Source: Firm-13 sp037143795
GTDB taxonomy: Bacteria > Bacillota > Clostridia > Saccharofermentanales > Saccharofermentanaceae
Direction: 5' to 3'
Assembly: GCA_037143795.1 (NCBI GenBank)
Contig: JBAWXZ010000012.1
Location: 1-64,000, forward strand
DNA: 64,000 nucleotides
The notes beneath the pieces are model-generated. The model ran no database searches. It saw only the letters and a list, made by a program, of their open reading frames with translations, and was not told the origin of the DNA. Numbering within the stretch: position 1 is the first letter of the stretch; every line of letters begins with the position of its first letter. Below, piece by piece: positions 1 to 7,992 of the stretch. Made by a program: the position numbers and the translations under genes.

Positions 1-45
1 GGCATGTACTTTAACAAAATCCTGTTCTTCCCCTGGGAGAACTAA
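1..45 (+). CDS. 3' end of an upstream gene, cut by the window edge
   Basis: Frame 1 is open from the first base and ends at a TAA at 43-45, after about 14 codons ending Phe-Phe-Pro-Trp-Glu-Asn. The next gene on the same strand is a microcompartment shell gene, so this may be the tail of another gene of that locus. The fragment is too short to assign to a family, and the open frame could be chance. Confidence 0.35.
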   Translation, partial: GMYFNKILFFPWEN

Positions 46-87
46 TTCATATTTTTCCTCCTTTAAAGACGGCGGCAGAAAATATCT

Positions 88-102
88 CCCCCCTTTGGGG
101 GG
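88..102 (+). repeat. C6-TTT-G6 inverted repeat upstream of the shell gene
   Basis: Six C, three T and six G form a perfect 6-bp GC hairpin in the 180-bp gap before the shell gene. Only a weak T-rich stretch follows, so it is a poor intrinsic terminator. It could instead act as an mRNA processing or stability element between genes of the locus. The rest of the gap is GC-rich and shows no recognisable element. Confidence 0.35.
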
Positions 103-332
103 CTGATTATTGAGAAGACATCAGCAATGATTAAGCCGTAAACCCGGCCCGGATTTTTGCCCGTTCAAGACGATGCGCCCCGGGCGGTTCGTCCCATATT
201 ATTTAACAAAGAAAGCAGGGTAAATGTATGGCGAAGAGGATAAACAGTAATAAACCGTTAATACCCGAAGAAACGAATCTTGTAGAACCCGAAGCAGAAG
301 AAATAAAACAAACATTTCAGGAGGAAAGAAAA

Positions 333-605
333 ATGCAGGAAGCATTAGGAATGGTCGAGACAAAGGGACTTGTAGGCGCGATTGAAGCAGCAGATGCCAT
401 GATGAAGGCTGCGAACGTCACTCTCATCGGCAAGGAAATGATCGGAAGCGGTCTGGTAACCGTAATGGTGCGCGGTGATGTAGGCGCAGTCAAGGCAGCA
501 GTGGAAGCAGGATCTTCAGCAGCAAAACGCGTAGGCGAACTTGTATCCGTACATGTCATCCCCCGTCCTCACAATGATGTAGAAAGAATTTTGCCGCAGG
601 CCTGA
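333..605 (+). CDS. Bacterial microcompartment shell hexamer protein (BMC-H, PduA/EutM type)
   Basis: This is a 90-residue single-domain shell protein that should form hexameric facets of a proteinaceous organelle. The pattern is canonical: an N-terminal ALGMVETKG strand, a pore loop IGSG at residues 37-40, a lysine near 25 at the hexamer edge, and a C-terminal VIPRPH. The start at 333 has a perfect AGGAGG at 319-324 with 8-base spacing and gives the usual family length. The frame stays open upstream to an ATG at 228, which has a weaker AGCAGGG site and would add an acidic 35-residue extension. Both forms may be made. The aldolase that follows marks this as the tail of a sugar-phosphate-utilising BMC locus. 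Confidence 0.93.
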   Translation: MQEALGMVETKGLVGAIEAADAMMKAANVTLIGKEMIGSGLVTVMVRGDVGAVKAAVEAGSSAAKRVGELVSVHVIPRPHNDVERILPQA

Positions 606-631
606 GCTAATTGAACGCAGGGGGGTCAAGG

Positions 632-1309
632 ATGGAATTGCATATTGGAAAGTCCGAAATATCTGCTGCTCTGGAACATACAATATTGTATAAAGGCGTA
701 ACGGAAGAAGATATTCAATATGCATGCATGCAGGCCGGCAACTTTGGCGTCGGAGCGGTTGTCGTTCCTGTATGGCATACAGCATTTGCAGCTAAATGTT
801 TATCAGGTACGGGTGTTAAGCTTGTAACCTCCATATCTTTCCCGACCGGGGCAGAATCGTATTCCTGTAAGCTGCAGCAAGTTAAGGACGCACTTGAAGC
901 CGGTGCGGACGAAATTGATGTCGTGCCAAATTTCGAAATGCTCTGCCAGGGACGCTATACGGAAGAGTATGCCGGGCTCAGGGAGATCGTTGCCCTTGCA
1001 AAGCCGTCAATGAAGGTCAAGATAAATATCGAATGGGGTTATTTCAGCGACGTACAAAAAAAAGACATCTTAAAAATGGCTGTTGACTGCGGGGCTGATT
1101 TTGTAAAGGTCCAGCACTTCCTCGCAAGCGGCCGGGCACAGCTGGAAGAAGTGATGTTCATCCGTTCCGCCGTTGGAAGTGCAATCGGGATTAAGATCGA
1201 CGGGGGAATCCGGACTGCAGAATTCTGCAGGGAACTGATGCTGGCCGGTGCCAACCGTATGGGACTGACCGCTACTTTTGATATAATGAAAGAGGTATTA
1301 AACGGATAA
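632..1309 (+). CDS. deoC: Deoxyribose-phosphate aldolase family protein (DERA-like)
   Basis: This is a 225-residue class I aldolase of the DeoC fold, expected to cleave a phosphorylated deoxy-sugar to an aldehyde and glyceraldehyde 3-phosphate. The proton-relay Asp96 (EIDVV), Schiff-base Lys159 (DFVKV) and second Lys188 (GIKIDGGIRT) are all present. The usual TSTGF segment after the Schiff-base lysine reads VQHFL here, so the phosphate or substrate pocket may differ from true DERA. ATG 632 is preferred over TTG 611 because a G-rich ribosome site lies at 619-625. It sits 26 bases after the shell gene, and DERA-type enzymes are a hallmark of sugar-phosphate BMC loci, so encapsulation is plausible. 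No obvious encapsulation peptide is seen. Confidence 0.85.
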   Translation: MELHIGKSEISAALEHTILYKGVTEEDIQYACMQAGNFGVGAVVVPVWHTAFAAKCLSGTGVKLVTSISFPTGAESYSCKLQQVKDALEAGADEIDVVPNFEMLCQGRYTEEYAGLREIVALAKPSMKVKINIEWGYFSDVQKKDILKMAVDCGADFVKVQHFLASGRAQLEEVMFIRSAVGSAIGIKIDGGIRTAEFCRELMLAGANRMGLTATFDIMKEVLNG

Positions 1310-1363
1310 GATAAAACAAATCACATAATTGCTTCCTGCTATTTTCACGAGGGAGAGAAGTAT

Positions 1364-2875
1364 ATGAAAAAATATGCAATTGGACTGGATAATGGCGGTA
1401 CGGTCTGTAAAGCTGCAATTTTTGATATGCAGGGACATGAACTGGCTGTGGCGTCGCGGCAGACACCCTTTACTACGCCTCTTCCCGGATACACGGAGCG
1501 GGATATGGATACCCTTTGGGAGACCAACTGTGCCTGCATACGCGAAGTGCTTGAAAAATCGAAAATATCCAGGGACGATATCATCGGCCTTGCAGTGTGC
1601 GGTCACGGAAAAGGACTGTACCCGTGGGGGAAAGATCAGAAACCGGCTTATAACGGAATCGTGTCAACGGATAACCGGGCATGGCAGTACCCCGAAAAAT
1701 GGAAGAATGACGGTACGGCAAAGGCGCTTTACTCCCAACTGTGCCAACAGATTATGCCTTGTCAGCAGGTATCTCTTTTGGCCTGGTTCAAAGACCACAA
1801 CCGCGCTGTTTACGATAATATACAGTGGGTGTTCTCCGTGAAGGATTATATTCGGTTTCGCCTGACCGGCGAGGCTTACAGCGAAGCAACCGATATATCC
1901 GGCTCAGGCCTGATGGACGTGCGGAATGCCTGTTTTGATAAATCCCTTCTGGAATCCCTGGGTATTGGGGAAGTATACGAAAAGCTCGCTCCTTTACGGT
2001 ATTCATACGATAAATGCGGGGCTGTAACAGCAAAAACCGCACAGCTTACAGGACTTGCGGAAGGCACACCTGTAGCAGGCGGCATGTTCGATATCGATGC
2101 CTGTGCCATTGCAATGGACATCACATCCCCGGAATTTTTGTGCACGATCACCGGTACCTGGAGCATTAACGAGTTCATATCCCCGAAACCGATTACAGGA
2201 ACAAAGATCGCAATGAATTCACTCTATGCCATACCCGGTTACTATCTGATTGAAGAATGCAGCGCAACTAGTGCTGCCAATCTGGAATGGTTTATTAAGA
2301 GCTGCATGGAAAATGAAAAAGTCCCTGAGGGTAAGCGGCTCTATGAGCAAATTGATGACATGGTCGCCTCCGTTGACCCTGCCATGTGTGACCTCTATTA
2401 TCTGCCTTTCCTTTATGGGTCAAATGCGCATCCGCTTGCAAAGGCTACCTTCGCCGGCCTTACCTCATATCACACTAAAGCCCACATGCTGCGCGCCGTT
2501 TATGAGGGCGTGGTTTATTCACATAAAACCAATATTGAAAAACTACTTTCCGAACGCGAGCCGCCCAAGGCTATCCGAATGGCGGGAGGTGCGATTAATT
2601 CACCTGTATGGGTGCAGATGTTTGCAGACATACTTGGATTTCCCATTGAGACAGTCCGCGGCGTAAAGGAACTTGGCGCGCTCGGCTGTGCAATGGCTGC
2701 TGCTGTCGCGGCAGGAGTATATGGTGATTATACCGAGGCAGCTGCAGCGATGGTCCGCGTCAATGAACCGGTGCTGCCGGACCCCGGCCGGAACAAAATC
2801 TATGAAGCAAAATTCGAGAAATATACAGCTGTAAGCCAGGCACTGGATACGGTATGGAACAGATTTACCGTGTGA
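1364..2875 (+). CDS. lyxK: FGGY-family carbohydrate kinase, L-xylulose kinase-like
   Basis: This 503-residue sugar kinase is expected to phosphorylate L-xylulose (or a close ketose) with ATP. The N-terminal phosphate loop GLDNGGTVCKA and the C-terminal FGGY segment with MAGGAINSPVW are present. Over its length it follows the pattern I remember for E. coli LyxK: QGKGL-like, GGMFD, TGTW, ATSAANLEWF and YLPFLYGSNA. Substrate specificity cannot be read with certainty, but the next genes encode the two epimerases that would turn L-xylulose 5-phosphate into D-xylulose 5-phosphate. A GGGAGAG ribosome site precedes ATG 1364. D-xylulose or another ketopentose remains possible. Confidence 0.8.
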   Translation: MKKYAIGLDNGGTVCKAAIFDMQGHELAVASRQTPFTTPLPGYTERDMDTLWETNCACIREVLEKSKISRDDIIGLAVCGHGKGLYPWGKDQKPAYNGIVSTDNRAWQYPEKWKNDGTAKALYSQLCQQIMPCQQVSLLAWFKDHNRAVYDNIQWVFSVKDYIRFRLTGEAYSEATDISGSGLMDVRNACFDKSLLESLGIGEVYEKLAPLRYSYDKCGAVTAKTAQLTGLAEGTPVAGGMFDIDACAIAMDITSPEFLCTITGTWSINEFISPKPITGTKIAMNSLYAIPGYYLIEECSATSAANLEWFIKSCMENEKVPEGKRLYEQIDDMVASVDPAMCDLYYLPFLYGSNAHPLAKATFAGLTSYHTKAHMLRAVYEGVVYSHKTNIEKLLSEREPPKAIRMAGGAINSPVWVQMFADILGFPIETVRGVKELGALGCAMAAAVAAGVYGDYTEAAAAMVRVNEPVLPDPGRNKIYEAKFEKYTAVSQALDTVWNRFTV

Positions 2876-2905
2876 TTATATTTAAAACGAATATGGGAGG
2901 ACATT

Positions 2906-3607
2906 ATGCTCGAAGAACTCAAACAGAAAGTATTTGAAGCAAATCTCGAACTGCCGAGATTCAATCTTGTCACTTTTACGTGGGGTAATGTGTCAGGTAT
3001 CGACCGCGACATGGGTCTTGTTGTCATCAAACCATCTGGCGTAGATTATGATGTGATGACCCTCGAAGACATGGTGGTTGTTGATCTCAATGGAAATAAA
3101 GTCGAAGGTGCAATGAACCCGTCATCCGATACACCTACCCATCTGGAACTTTATAAGGCATTCCCGCACATCATGGGCGTAGTCCACACGCATAGCAGAT
3201 GGGCTACGATTTTTGCGCAGACCGGACTGGGCATCCCGGCATACGGCACCACGCAGGGAGATTACTTTTATGGGGAGATTCCCTGCACCCGCTGTATGAC
3301 GGATGCTGAGATCAATGGTGAGTATGAGAAGGAAACCGGTACAGTGATAATCGAGCGGTTCAGGGAGATAAATCCCGATACGATTTCAGCTGTACTAGTC
3401 CACAGCCACGGTCCGTTTACCTGGGGAAGCGATCCGATGAGCGCGGTCCATAATGCGGCGGTACTCGAAGAGGTGGCCATGATGGCATGGCACTGCAAAT
3501 TGCTGTCCGGCAATACGATTGAGCCAATGCAGATGACACTGCTCGATAAGCATTACCTGAGAAAAAACGGTGCGAACGCCTATTACGGACAGGCAAAGAA
3601 ATCGTGA
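2906..3607 (+). CDS. araD: L-ribulose-5-phosphate 4-epimerase
   Basis: This 233-residue zinc enzyme of the class II aldolase fold interconverts L-ribulose 5-phosphate and D-xylulose 5-phosphate. It is close to E. coli AraD/SgbE along its whole length. The zinc-site histidines in VVHTHSR (94 and 96) and VLVHSHG, Asp119 in QGDYF and the C-terminal AYYGQ tyrosine are all present. The ribosome site is GGGAGG. In the cassette it is the last step into the pentose phosphate pathway. A fuculose- or rhamnulose-phosphate aldolase is less likely, because the N-terminal NLVTFTWGNVS and the C-terminal HYLRKNGANAYYGQ are those of the epimerase. Confidence 0.93.
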   Translation: MLEELKQKVFEANLELPRFNLVTFTWGNVSGIDRDMGLVVIKPSGVDYDVMTLEDMVVVDLNGNKVEGAMNPSSDTPTHLELYKAFPHIMGVVHTHSRWATIFAQTGLGIPAYGTTQGDYFYGEIPCTRCMTDAEINGEYEKETGTVIIERFREINPDTISAVLVHSHGPFTWGSDPMSAVHNAAVLEEVAMMAWHCKLLSGNTIEPMQMTLLDKHYLRKNGANAYYGQAKKS

Positions 3608-3623
3608 GGGAAGAGAGAATAGA

Positions 3624-4484
3624 ATGAATCAGTACCTTTTGGGTCTTTACGAAAAGGGAATGCCCGGTACGCTGACTCTTCCGGAAAAACTGGAGGAGAC
3701 GAAAGCGGCAGGGTTTGATTATATGGAACTTTCTATCGACGAGACGGATGAGAAACTTGCCCGTCTTGACTGGAGTGACATGGAGATACACACTCTGCAC
3801 TCTGCGATGGAAGAGACCGGAATTCCAATCAAATCCATTTGCCTGAGCGGGCACAGACGCTTTTCCCTCGGGGATCCTGACCCTGCTGTCCAAAAGGAAG
3901 GTCTTGAAATCATGAATAAGGCGATTTTACTTGCTGCAAAGCTTGGCGTTCGCATTATTCAGATTGCCGGATATGACGTATATTACTCGTCCTCGAATGA
4001 AAAGACACGAGGGGATTTTGAGAAAAATCTCGTGCTCTCGGTTCAAATGGCTGCTCTTGAGGGAGTGATACTCGCATTTGAGACAATGGAAACAGAATTC
4101 ATTAACACAGTAGCCAAGGCTATGGCATGGGTAACTGCAATCAATTCGCCATATCTGCAGGTCTACCCGGATATTGGAAATATTACGAACGCTTCTTTGC
4201 AGTACGGAACGGATGTACTCCAGGATATGGAATATGGGCGGGGGCATCTATCTGCTGTCCATCTTAAGGAGACAAGACCCGGCATATTCCGTGAGATACC
4301 ATATGGATCAGGGCATGTTAATTTTACCGCTGCCGCTGCAAAAGCACTGCAGCTCGGTGTGCGCATGTTCGTGGGAGAATTCTGGTATACCGGTGAGGAG
4401 AACTGGCGGGAGCTTCTTCAAAAGAACAACGATTTTCTTCGTGAAGAACTTCGTCAGGCGGTGCTGGTGTGCCAGCAAATGTAA
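3624..4484 (+). CDS. L-ribulose/L-xylulose-5-phosphate 3-epimerase (UlaE/SgbU type)
   Basis: This 286-residue TIM-barrel protein of the AP-endonuclease-2-like family is expected to convert L-xylulose 5-phosphate to L-ribulose 5-phosphate. The N-terminal YLLGLYEKGMP is typical of UlaE/SgbU. Likely metal and catalytic residues lie in FETMETEF, YPDIGN, HLKETRPG and VGEFWYTG. The start at 3624 has a purine-rich GAGGGAAGAGAG site 15 bases after the 4-epimerase stop. An in-frame start at 3570 would lie inside the previous gene. Together with the kinase and 4-epimerase it reproduces the logic of the E. coli yiaQRS-lyxK pathway. Confidence 0.88.
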   Translation: MNQYLLGLYEKGMPGTLTLPEKLEETKAAGFDYMELSIDETDEKLARLDWSDMEIHTLHSAMEETGIPIKSICLSGHRRFSLGDPDPAVQKEGLEIMNKAILLAAKLGVRIIQIAGYDVYYSSSNEKTRGDFEKNLVLSVQMAALEGVILAFETMETEFINTVAKAMAWVTAINSPYLQVYPDIGNITNASLQYGTDVLQDMEYGRGHLSAVHLKETRPGIFREIPYGSGHVNFTAAAAKALQLGVRMFVGEFWYTGEENWRELLQKNNDFLREELRQAVLVCQQM

Positions 4485-4497
4485 AGGCAGGACAAAA

Positions 4498-5091
4498 ATG
4501 AAAGACGAAGGATTGCAGGCTGCCAGGAATGCTTTTCAAATTGAAGCAGAGTGTCTCGCAGACGGATTTGATTACTTGAATATAAACGAATTTGCCAGAG
4601 CGGCTGATGTATTGGCCGGGACGCAGAGAATCGCATCATGTGGTTGCGGGCATTCCGGTATCGCATGTCAGCATTTTGCGCATCTGATGTGCTGCATGGA
4701 ACGGCCGGCAAGATTCATTTCCCCTGCTGAAGCGGTGCACGGCGGTTTGGGTTTCTTACAAAAGGGTGATGTTATGCTTCTGGCATCCCGCGGAGGCAAA
4801 ACGGAAGAACTTATACCAATACTGATGATTTGCAGGGAAAAAGGCGTAACCGTAATTGTTGTCACGGAAAATCTAAAGTCATATCTGGCAGTACATGCCG
4901 ATATTGTTCTGGCTATGCATGTCAACCGTGAAACCGATAAATTCAACAGTCAGGGTACAACAAGTTTTACTGCCATGTGTATTATTTTTGATGCCCTTCA
5001 AGCTTCATTGATTGAGGAGACCGGATATAAGATTGAACAATTTGCAAGGATCCATCCCGGCGGAGCCGTGGGGGAAAAGCTTAATAAATAG
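4498..5091 (+). CDS. SIS-domain sugar-phosphate isomerase (KdsD/GutQ-like, no CBS domains)
   Basis: This 197-residue single SIS domain is of the kind that aldo/keto-isomerises sugar phosphates such as arabinose 5-phosphate. It contains CGCGHSG and SRGGKTEEL phosphate-binding loops and a C-terminal HPGGAVGEKL, the signature closing segment of the KdsD/GutQ branch. The CBS pair found in full-length KdsD is absent, as in many catabolic-operon homologues. The start is 13 bases after the 3-epimerase stop, so it belongs to the same operon. It probably feeds an aldopentose phosphate into the pathway, but the substrate is inferred only from context. Confidence 0.82.
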   Translation: MKDEGLQAARNAFQIEAECLADGFDYLNINEFARAADVLAGTQRIASCGCGHSGIACQHFAHLMCCMERPARFISPAEAVHGGLGFLQKGDVMLLASRGGKTEELIPILMICREKGVTVIVVTENLKSYLAVHADIVLAMHVNRETDKFNSQGTTSFTAMCIIFDALQASLIEETGYKIEQFARIHPGGAVGEKLNK

Positions 5092-5105
5092 CAGGAGCTC
5101 AACTG

Positions 5106-5134
5106 TTGACAGTGTATTGGGGCGATGATAAGAT
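5106..5134 (+). promoter_or_regulatory. Sigma-A-type promoter upstream of the RhaB-like kinase
   Basis: A perfect TTGACA at 5106-5111 is separated by exactly 17 bases from TAAGAT at 5129-5134. The promoter lies in the 141-bp gap before the next gene, so the second sugar module (kinase, isomerase, alcohol dehydrogenase) can be transcribed separately from the pentose cassette. Confidence 0.7.
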
Positions 5135-5232
5135 AAAAATAACAAAATTAACAAAGGCATGAACTAATGTATACATTTAAGAAAACACGGTACAGAATAA
5201 ATGAATCCTTACTTTGGCTGGAGGATACCTAA

Positions 5233-6729
5233 ATGAGTGATAATTATCTGATATTTGATTTAGGCGCCAGTAATGGCAGAGCAGTAGTCGGCCAATTCTT
5301 TGGAGACCGGTTTGAATTTGATATTATACACCGTTTTGACAATCGCCCGGTCTCTGCCAACCATGGAGAGTATTTTTGGGATGTGCTGAGACTTCTGTCC
5401 GAAATCAAGCTTGGCATTCAAAAAAGTCAAAAAAAGTACGGACCGTGCAAATCGATGGCGATTGATACATGGGGCTGCGATTTTGGCATGCTGGATCAGC
5501 AGGGACGGCTCCTGGGTAACCCTAATACCTACCGGGATCCCAAGCGCTATGACTATTCTTCACAGCTGCACGGAATTTTGCCCGAACCGGAGCTGTTCCA
5601 GCTGTCAGGCGGCCCGAGTACCCGGATTATGGGTATATACCAGCTTTATGCATTGATGATGGAAAAGGCCACGGAATATCGGGAAGCCCATACCTTACTG
5701 ATGATGCCGGATCTCTTCAACTATTTCCTGACCGGTGAAATGGCCAATGAATTTACAAACGCTACGATGACGCTTATGGTCAATCAGAAGACCCGCCAGT
5801 GGGAACCGGCAATTTTCGAGAAACTGGGTCTTCGCAATGATTTTCTTTTACCGCTGGTTGAACCGGGCTATAGACTGGGCAAATTAAGCCCGGCTGTCTG
5901 CCGTGAACTCGGTGTTGAATCAATACCGGTCATTGTGCCGGCAACGCATGATACCGCTTCTGCTGTTGCAGGAATTCCTGTTACCGACCACACCCGCAAG
6001 TGGGGATTTATCAGCCTGGGAACCTGGTGCATAGCAGGCATGGAGACGGATGAACCGATTCTTGATCCGCGTGTGGTAGACATCAAATGCGGCAATGAGG
6101 GCGGTGTCGGCGGCAAAAACATGTTGCTGCGCAATATAACAGGTCTCTGGATTTTGCAGCAGTGCAGGAACAAATGGAACAAGGAACAGGGTGAAGAAGT
6201 CGACTGGGACTATATCGACATGCTCGCTGAGAACTCGCAAATGCAAAATTCGATTATTGATGTTGATGATCCGCGATTTGGGGAATACCAGGAAGATATG
6301 CCGGGCGTGATTGCACGGTTCTGCCGGCAGACCGGACAGGATGTCCCTGAAACCATTGGTGAAACGACACGATGTATCCTGAAAAGCCTGGTTCTCAAAT
6401 TCAAGGCCAGTTTTTCCGATATGAGTACGGTAACGGAGGGAGACTTCGAACTGCTGCATCTGGTTGGCGGCGGAACAAAAAACAAACTGCTCTGCCGCTG
6501 GACAGCAGAAGCGATGGGAATCCCGGTAATAGCCGGACCAACAGAGACGACGTCAGTCGGCAACCTGATTTTTCAGCTGATTGCAGACGGCAAGATTTTG
6601 AATGTCTCGGAAGGCCGTCAGCTCTGTAAGAATTCCTATGAAATGGATGAATATGCACCAGCTGATTTGTCTGTTTGGGATACCGCATACCAGCACTATA
6701 AAGCAATTGCGGATACGAATAGGAGTTAA
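5233..6729 (+). CDS. Rhamnulokinase-family carbohydrate kinase
   Basis: This 498-residue FGGY kinase is of the RhaB branch. Features are the phosphate loop FDLGASNGRAVVG, the early IDTWGCDFGMLD that fits rhamnulokinase, a central THDTASAVAG, and the ATP-site LVGGGTKN. The sugar is probably a deoxyketose or ketotetrose/pentose. No rhamnose isomerase or rhamnulose-phosphate aldolase is present beside it, so true rhamnose use is not supported. The ribosome site is CTGGAGG. It is followed after one base by a TIM-barrel isomerase, so the two probably act in sequence. Confidence 0.82.
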   Translation: MSDNYLIFDLGASNGRAVVGQFFGDRFEFDIIHRFDNRPVSANHGEYFWDVLRLLSEIKLGIQKSQKKYGPCKSMAIDTWGCDFGMLDQQGRLLGNPNTYRDPKRYDYSSQLHGILPEPELFQLSGGPSTRIMGIYQLYALMMEKATEYREAHTLLMMPDLFNYFLTGEMANEFTNATMTLMVNQKTRQWEPAIFEKLGLRNDFLLPLVEPGYRLGKLSPAVCRELGVESIPVIVPATHDTASAVAGIPVTDHTRKWGFISLGTWCIAGMETDEPILDPRVVDIKCGNEGGVGGKNMLLRNITGLWILQQCRNKWNKEQGEEVDWDYIDMLAENSQMQNSIIDVDDPRFGEYQEDMPGVIARFCRQTGQDVPETIGETTRCILKSLVLKFKASFSDMSTVTEGDFELLHLVGGGTKNKLLCRWTAEAMGIPVIAGPTETTSVGNLIFQLIADGKILNVSEGRQLCKNSYEMDEYAPADLSVWDTAYQHYKAIADTNRS

Positions 6730-6730
6730 T

Positions 6731-7921
6731 ATGAAATATCCAAGAATCTATCTGGCACTGGATAACTGCTTTGCAATCAAGCGTTGGGTTGAACCAAAGC
6801 TCTGGTTGAAAATTACAAAGGAACTTGGCTTTAATTACAGCGAAGCAAGTTTTGATAACGAGATCGACGGACTTTTTTCGCCTGCTGACTATATGGATGA
6901 CTGGTTTGCTTCCATTGATAAACTGGGTAAGGAATATGGCGTGAAAGTCGCGAACTTTTTCACGGGATATCAGACATATCGTACGGCAGGGCTTACTCAT
7001 CCGGATGAGCGAATGGTCAGACACTTACTTGATCAATGGCTGAAACCGATGATCAAAAGAATGAAGAAGGCTGAATCGGGAATGGGTTTCTATTTTCATG
7101 CCATTCCGGACAATGTTTTACAGGACACTGCGCTGTATTTGGAGACATACCATAGACTTATTGAGCGGTTGGGTGAATTGACAGCTTATGCCGATGAACT
7201 CGGCGGCGTCAATCTTTGTGTTGAGCAGATGTATGCACCGCATCAGCCGCCGTGGACAATTCAGGGGACAATGGATCTGCTGCGTGATTGTTACCGGTAT
7301 AATCAGAAACCTTTGTATACTACCGTTGATGTCGGACATGTTATCGGACAGAGAAAATTCGTTCGGCCGACCATGGGACAAATATTAGAAAGCCTTGAAA
7401 AGGCAAATCAGAAAATGCTCCGTCCTTCCATTTGGCTAGGTGCGGACGAGACCCGCTCAATCTGGTTTGATGCTGTAAAAACCGGACGGAACCGCACGGA
7501 AACGGCACTCGATATTGTTGACAGTATCAACAAGTTCCCCTATATGTTCTCATTTGATCCCAGGGACCAGAATCCCTATGCGTGGCTTGAAAAGCTGGCC
7601 TGTTATTCTCCGATTATTCACATGCAGCAAACGGACGGCATAACGGCTCCTCATGCAGCGTTTACAAGTGAAACCAACCGAAAAGGAATTATCAGGGGAC
7701 CGGAACTGCTGCGGGCAATTGCTGTTTCCTACGAGACAGAAGCCGAAGCAGATATGCCGCCTAAAGTTGATGATCTATATTTGAACTTTGAAATTTTCGG
7801 ATCCAACACAGAATACAAATATGATATTATTGATAAACTGCAGGAGACTGCTGAATACTGGCGGCAATTTGTTCCCGAGGACGGAATTCCATTGGATAAA
7901 CTGCTGGAACGAATAAAGTAA
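6731..7921 (+). CDS. TIM-barrel sugar isomerase/epimerase family protein
   Basis: This is a 396-residue protein of the xylose-isomerase-like/AP-endonuclease-2 fold. CVEQM, YTTVDVGHVIG and HMQQTDG segments carry the acid and histidine residues that usually bind a divalent metal. ATG 6731 has an AGGAG site overlapping the end of the kinase gene; longer in-frame starts would run far into that gene. It is longer than UlaE-type epimerases. Tight coupling to the RhaB-like kinase suggests that it isomerises the same sugar before or after phosphorylation. I do not recognise a specific named enzyme. Confidence 0.75.
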   Translation: MKYPRIYLALDNCFAIKRWVEPKLWLKITKELGFNYSEASFDNEIDGLFSPADYMDDWFASIDKLGKEYGVKVANFFTGYQTYRTAGLTHPDERMVRHLLDQWLKPMIKRMKKAESGMGFYFHAIPDNVLQDTALYLETYHRLIERLGELTAYADELGGVNLCVEQMYAPHQPPWTIQGTMDLLRDCYRYNQKPLYTTVDVGHVIGQRKFVRPTMGQILESLEKANQKMLRPSIWLGADETRSIWFDAVKTGRNRTETALDIVDSINKFPYMFSFDPRDQNPYAWLEKLACYSPIIHMQQTDGITAPHAAFTSETNRKGIIRGPELLRAIAVSYETEAEADMPPKVDDLYLNFEIFGSNTEYKYDIIDKLQETAEYWRQFVPEDGIPLDKLLERIK

Positions 7922-7992
7922 ATGTCTGACATCCTTGTATGAGAGATGAAATGCTATCAATTTATTAACGCTAGGAACGAAGGTAACAAATA

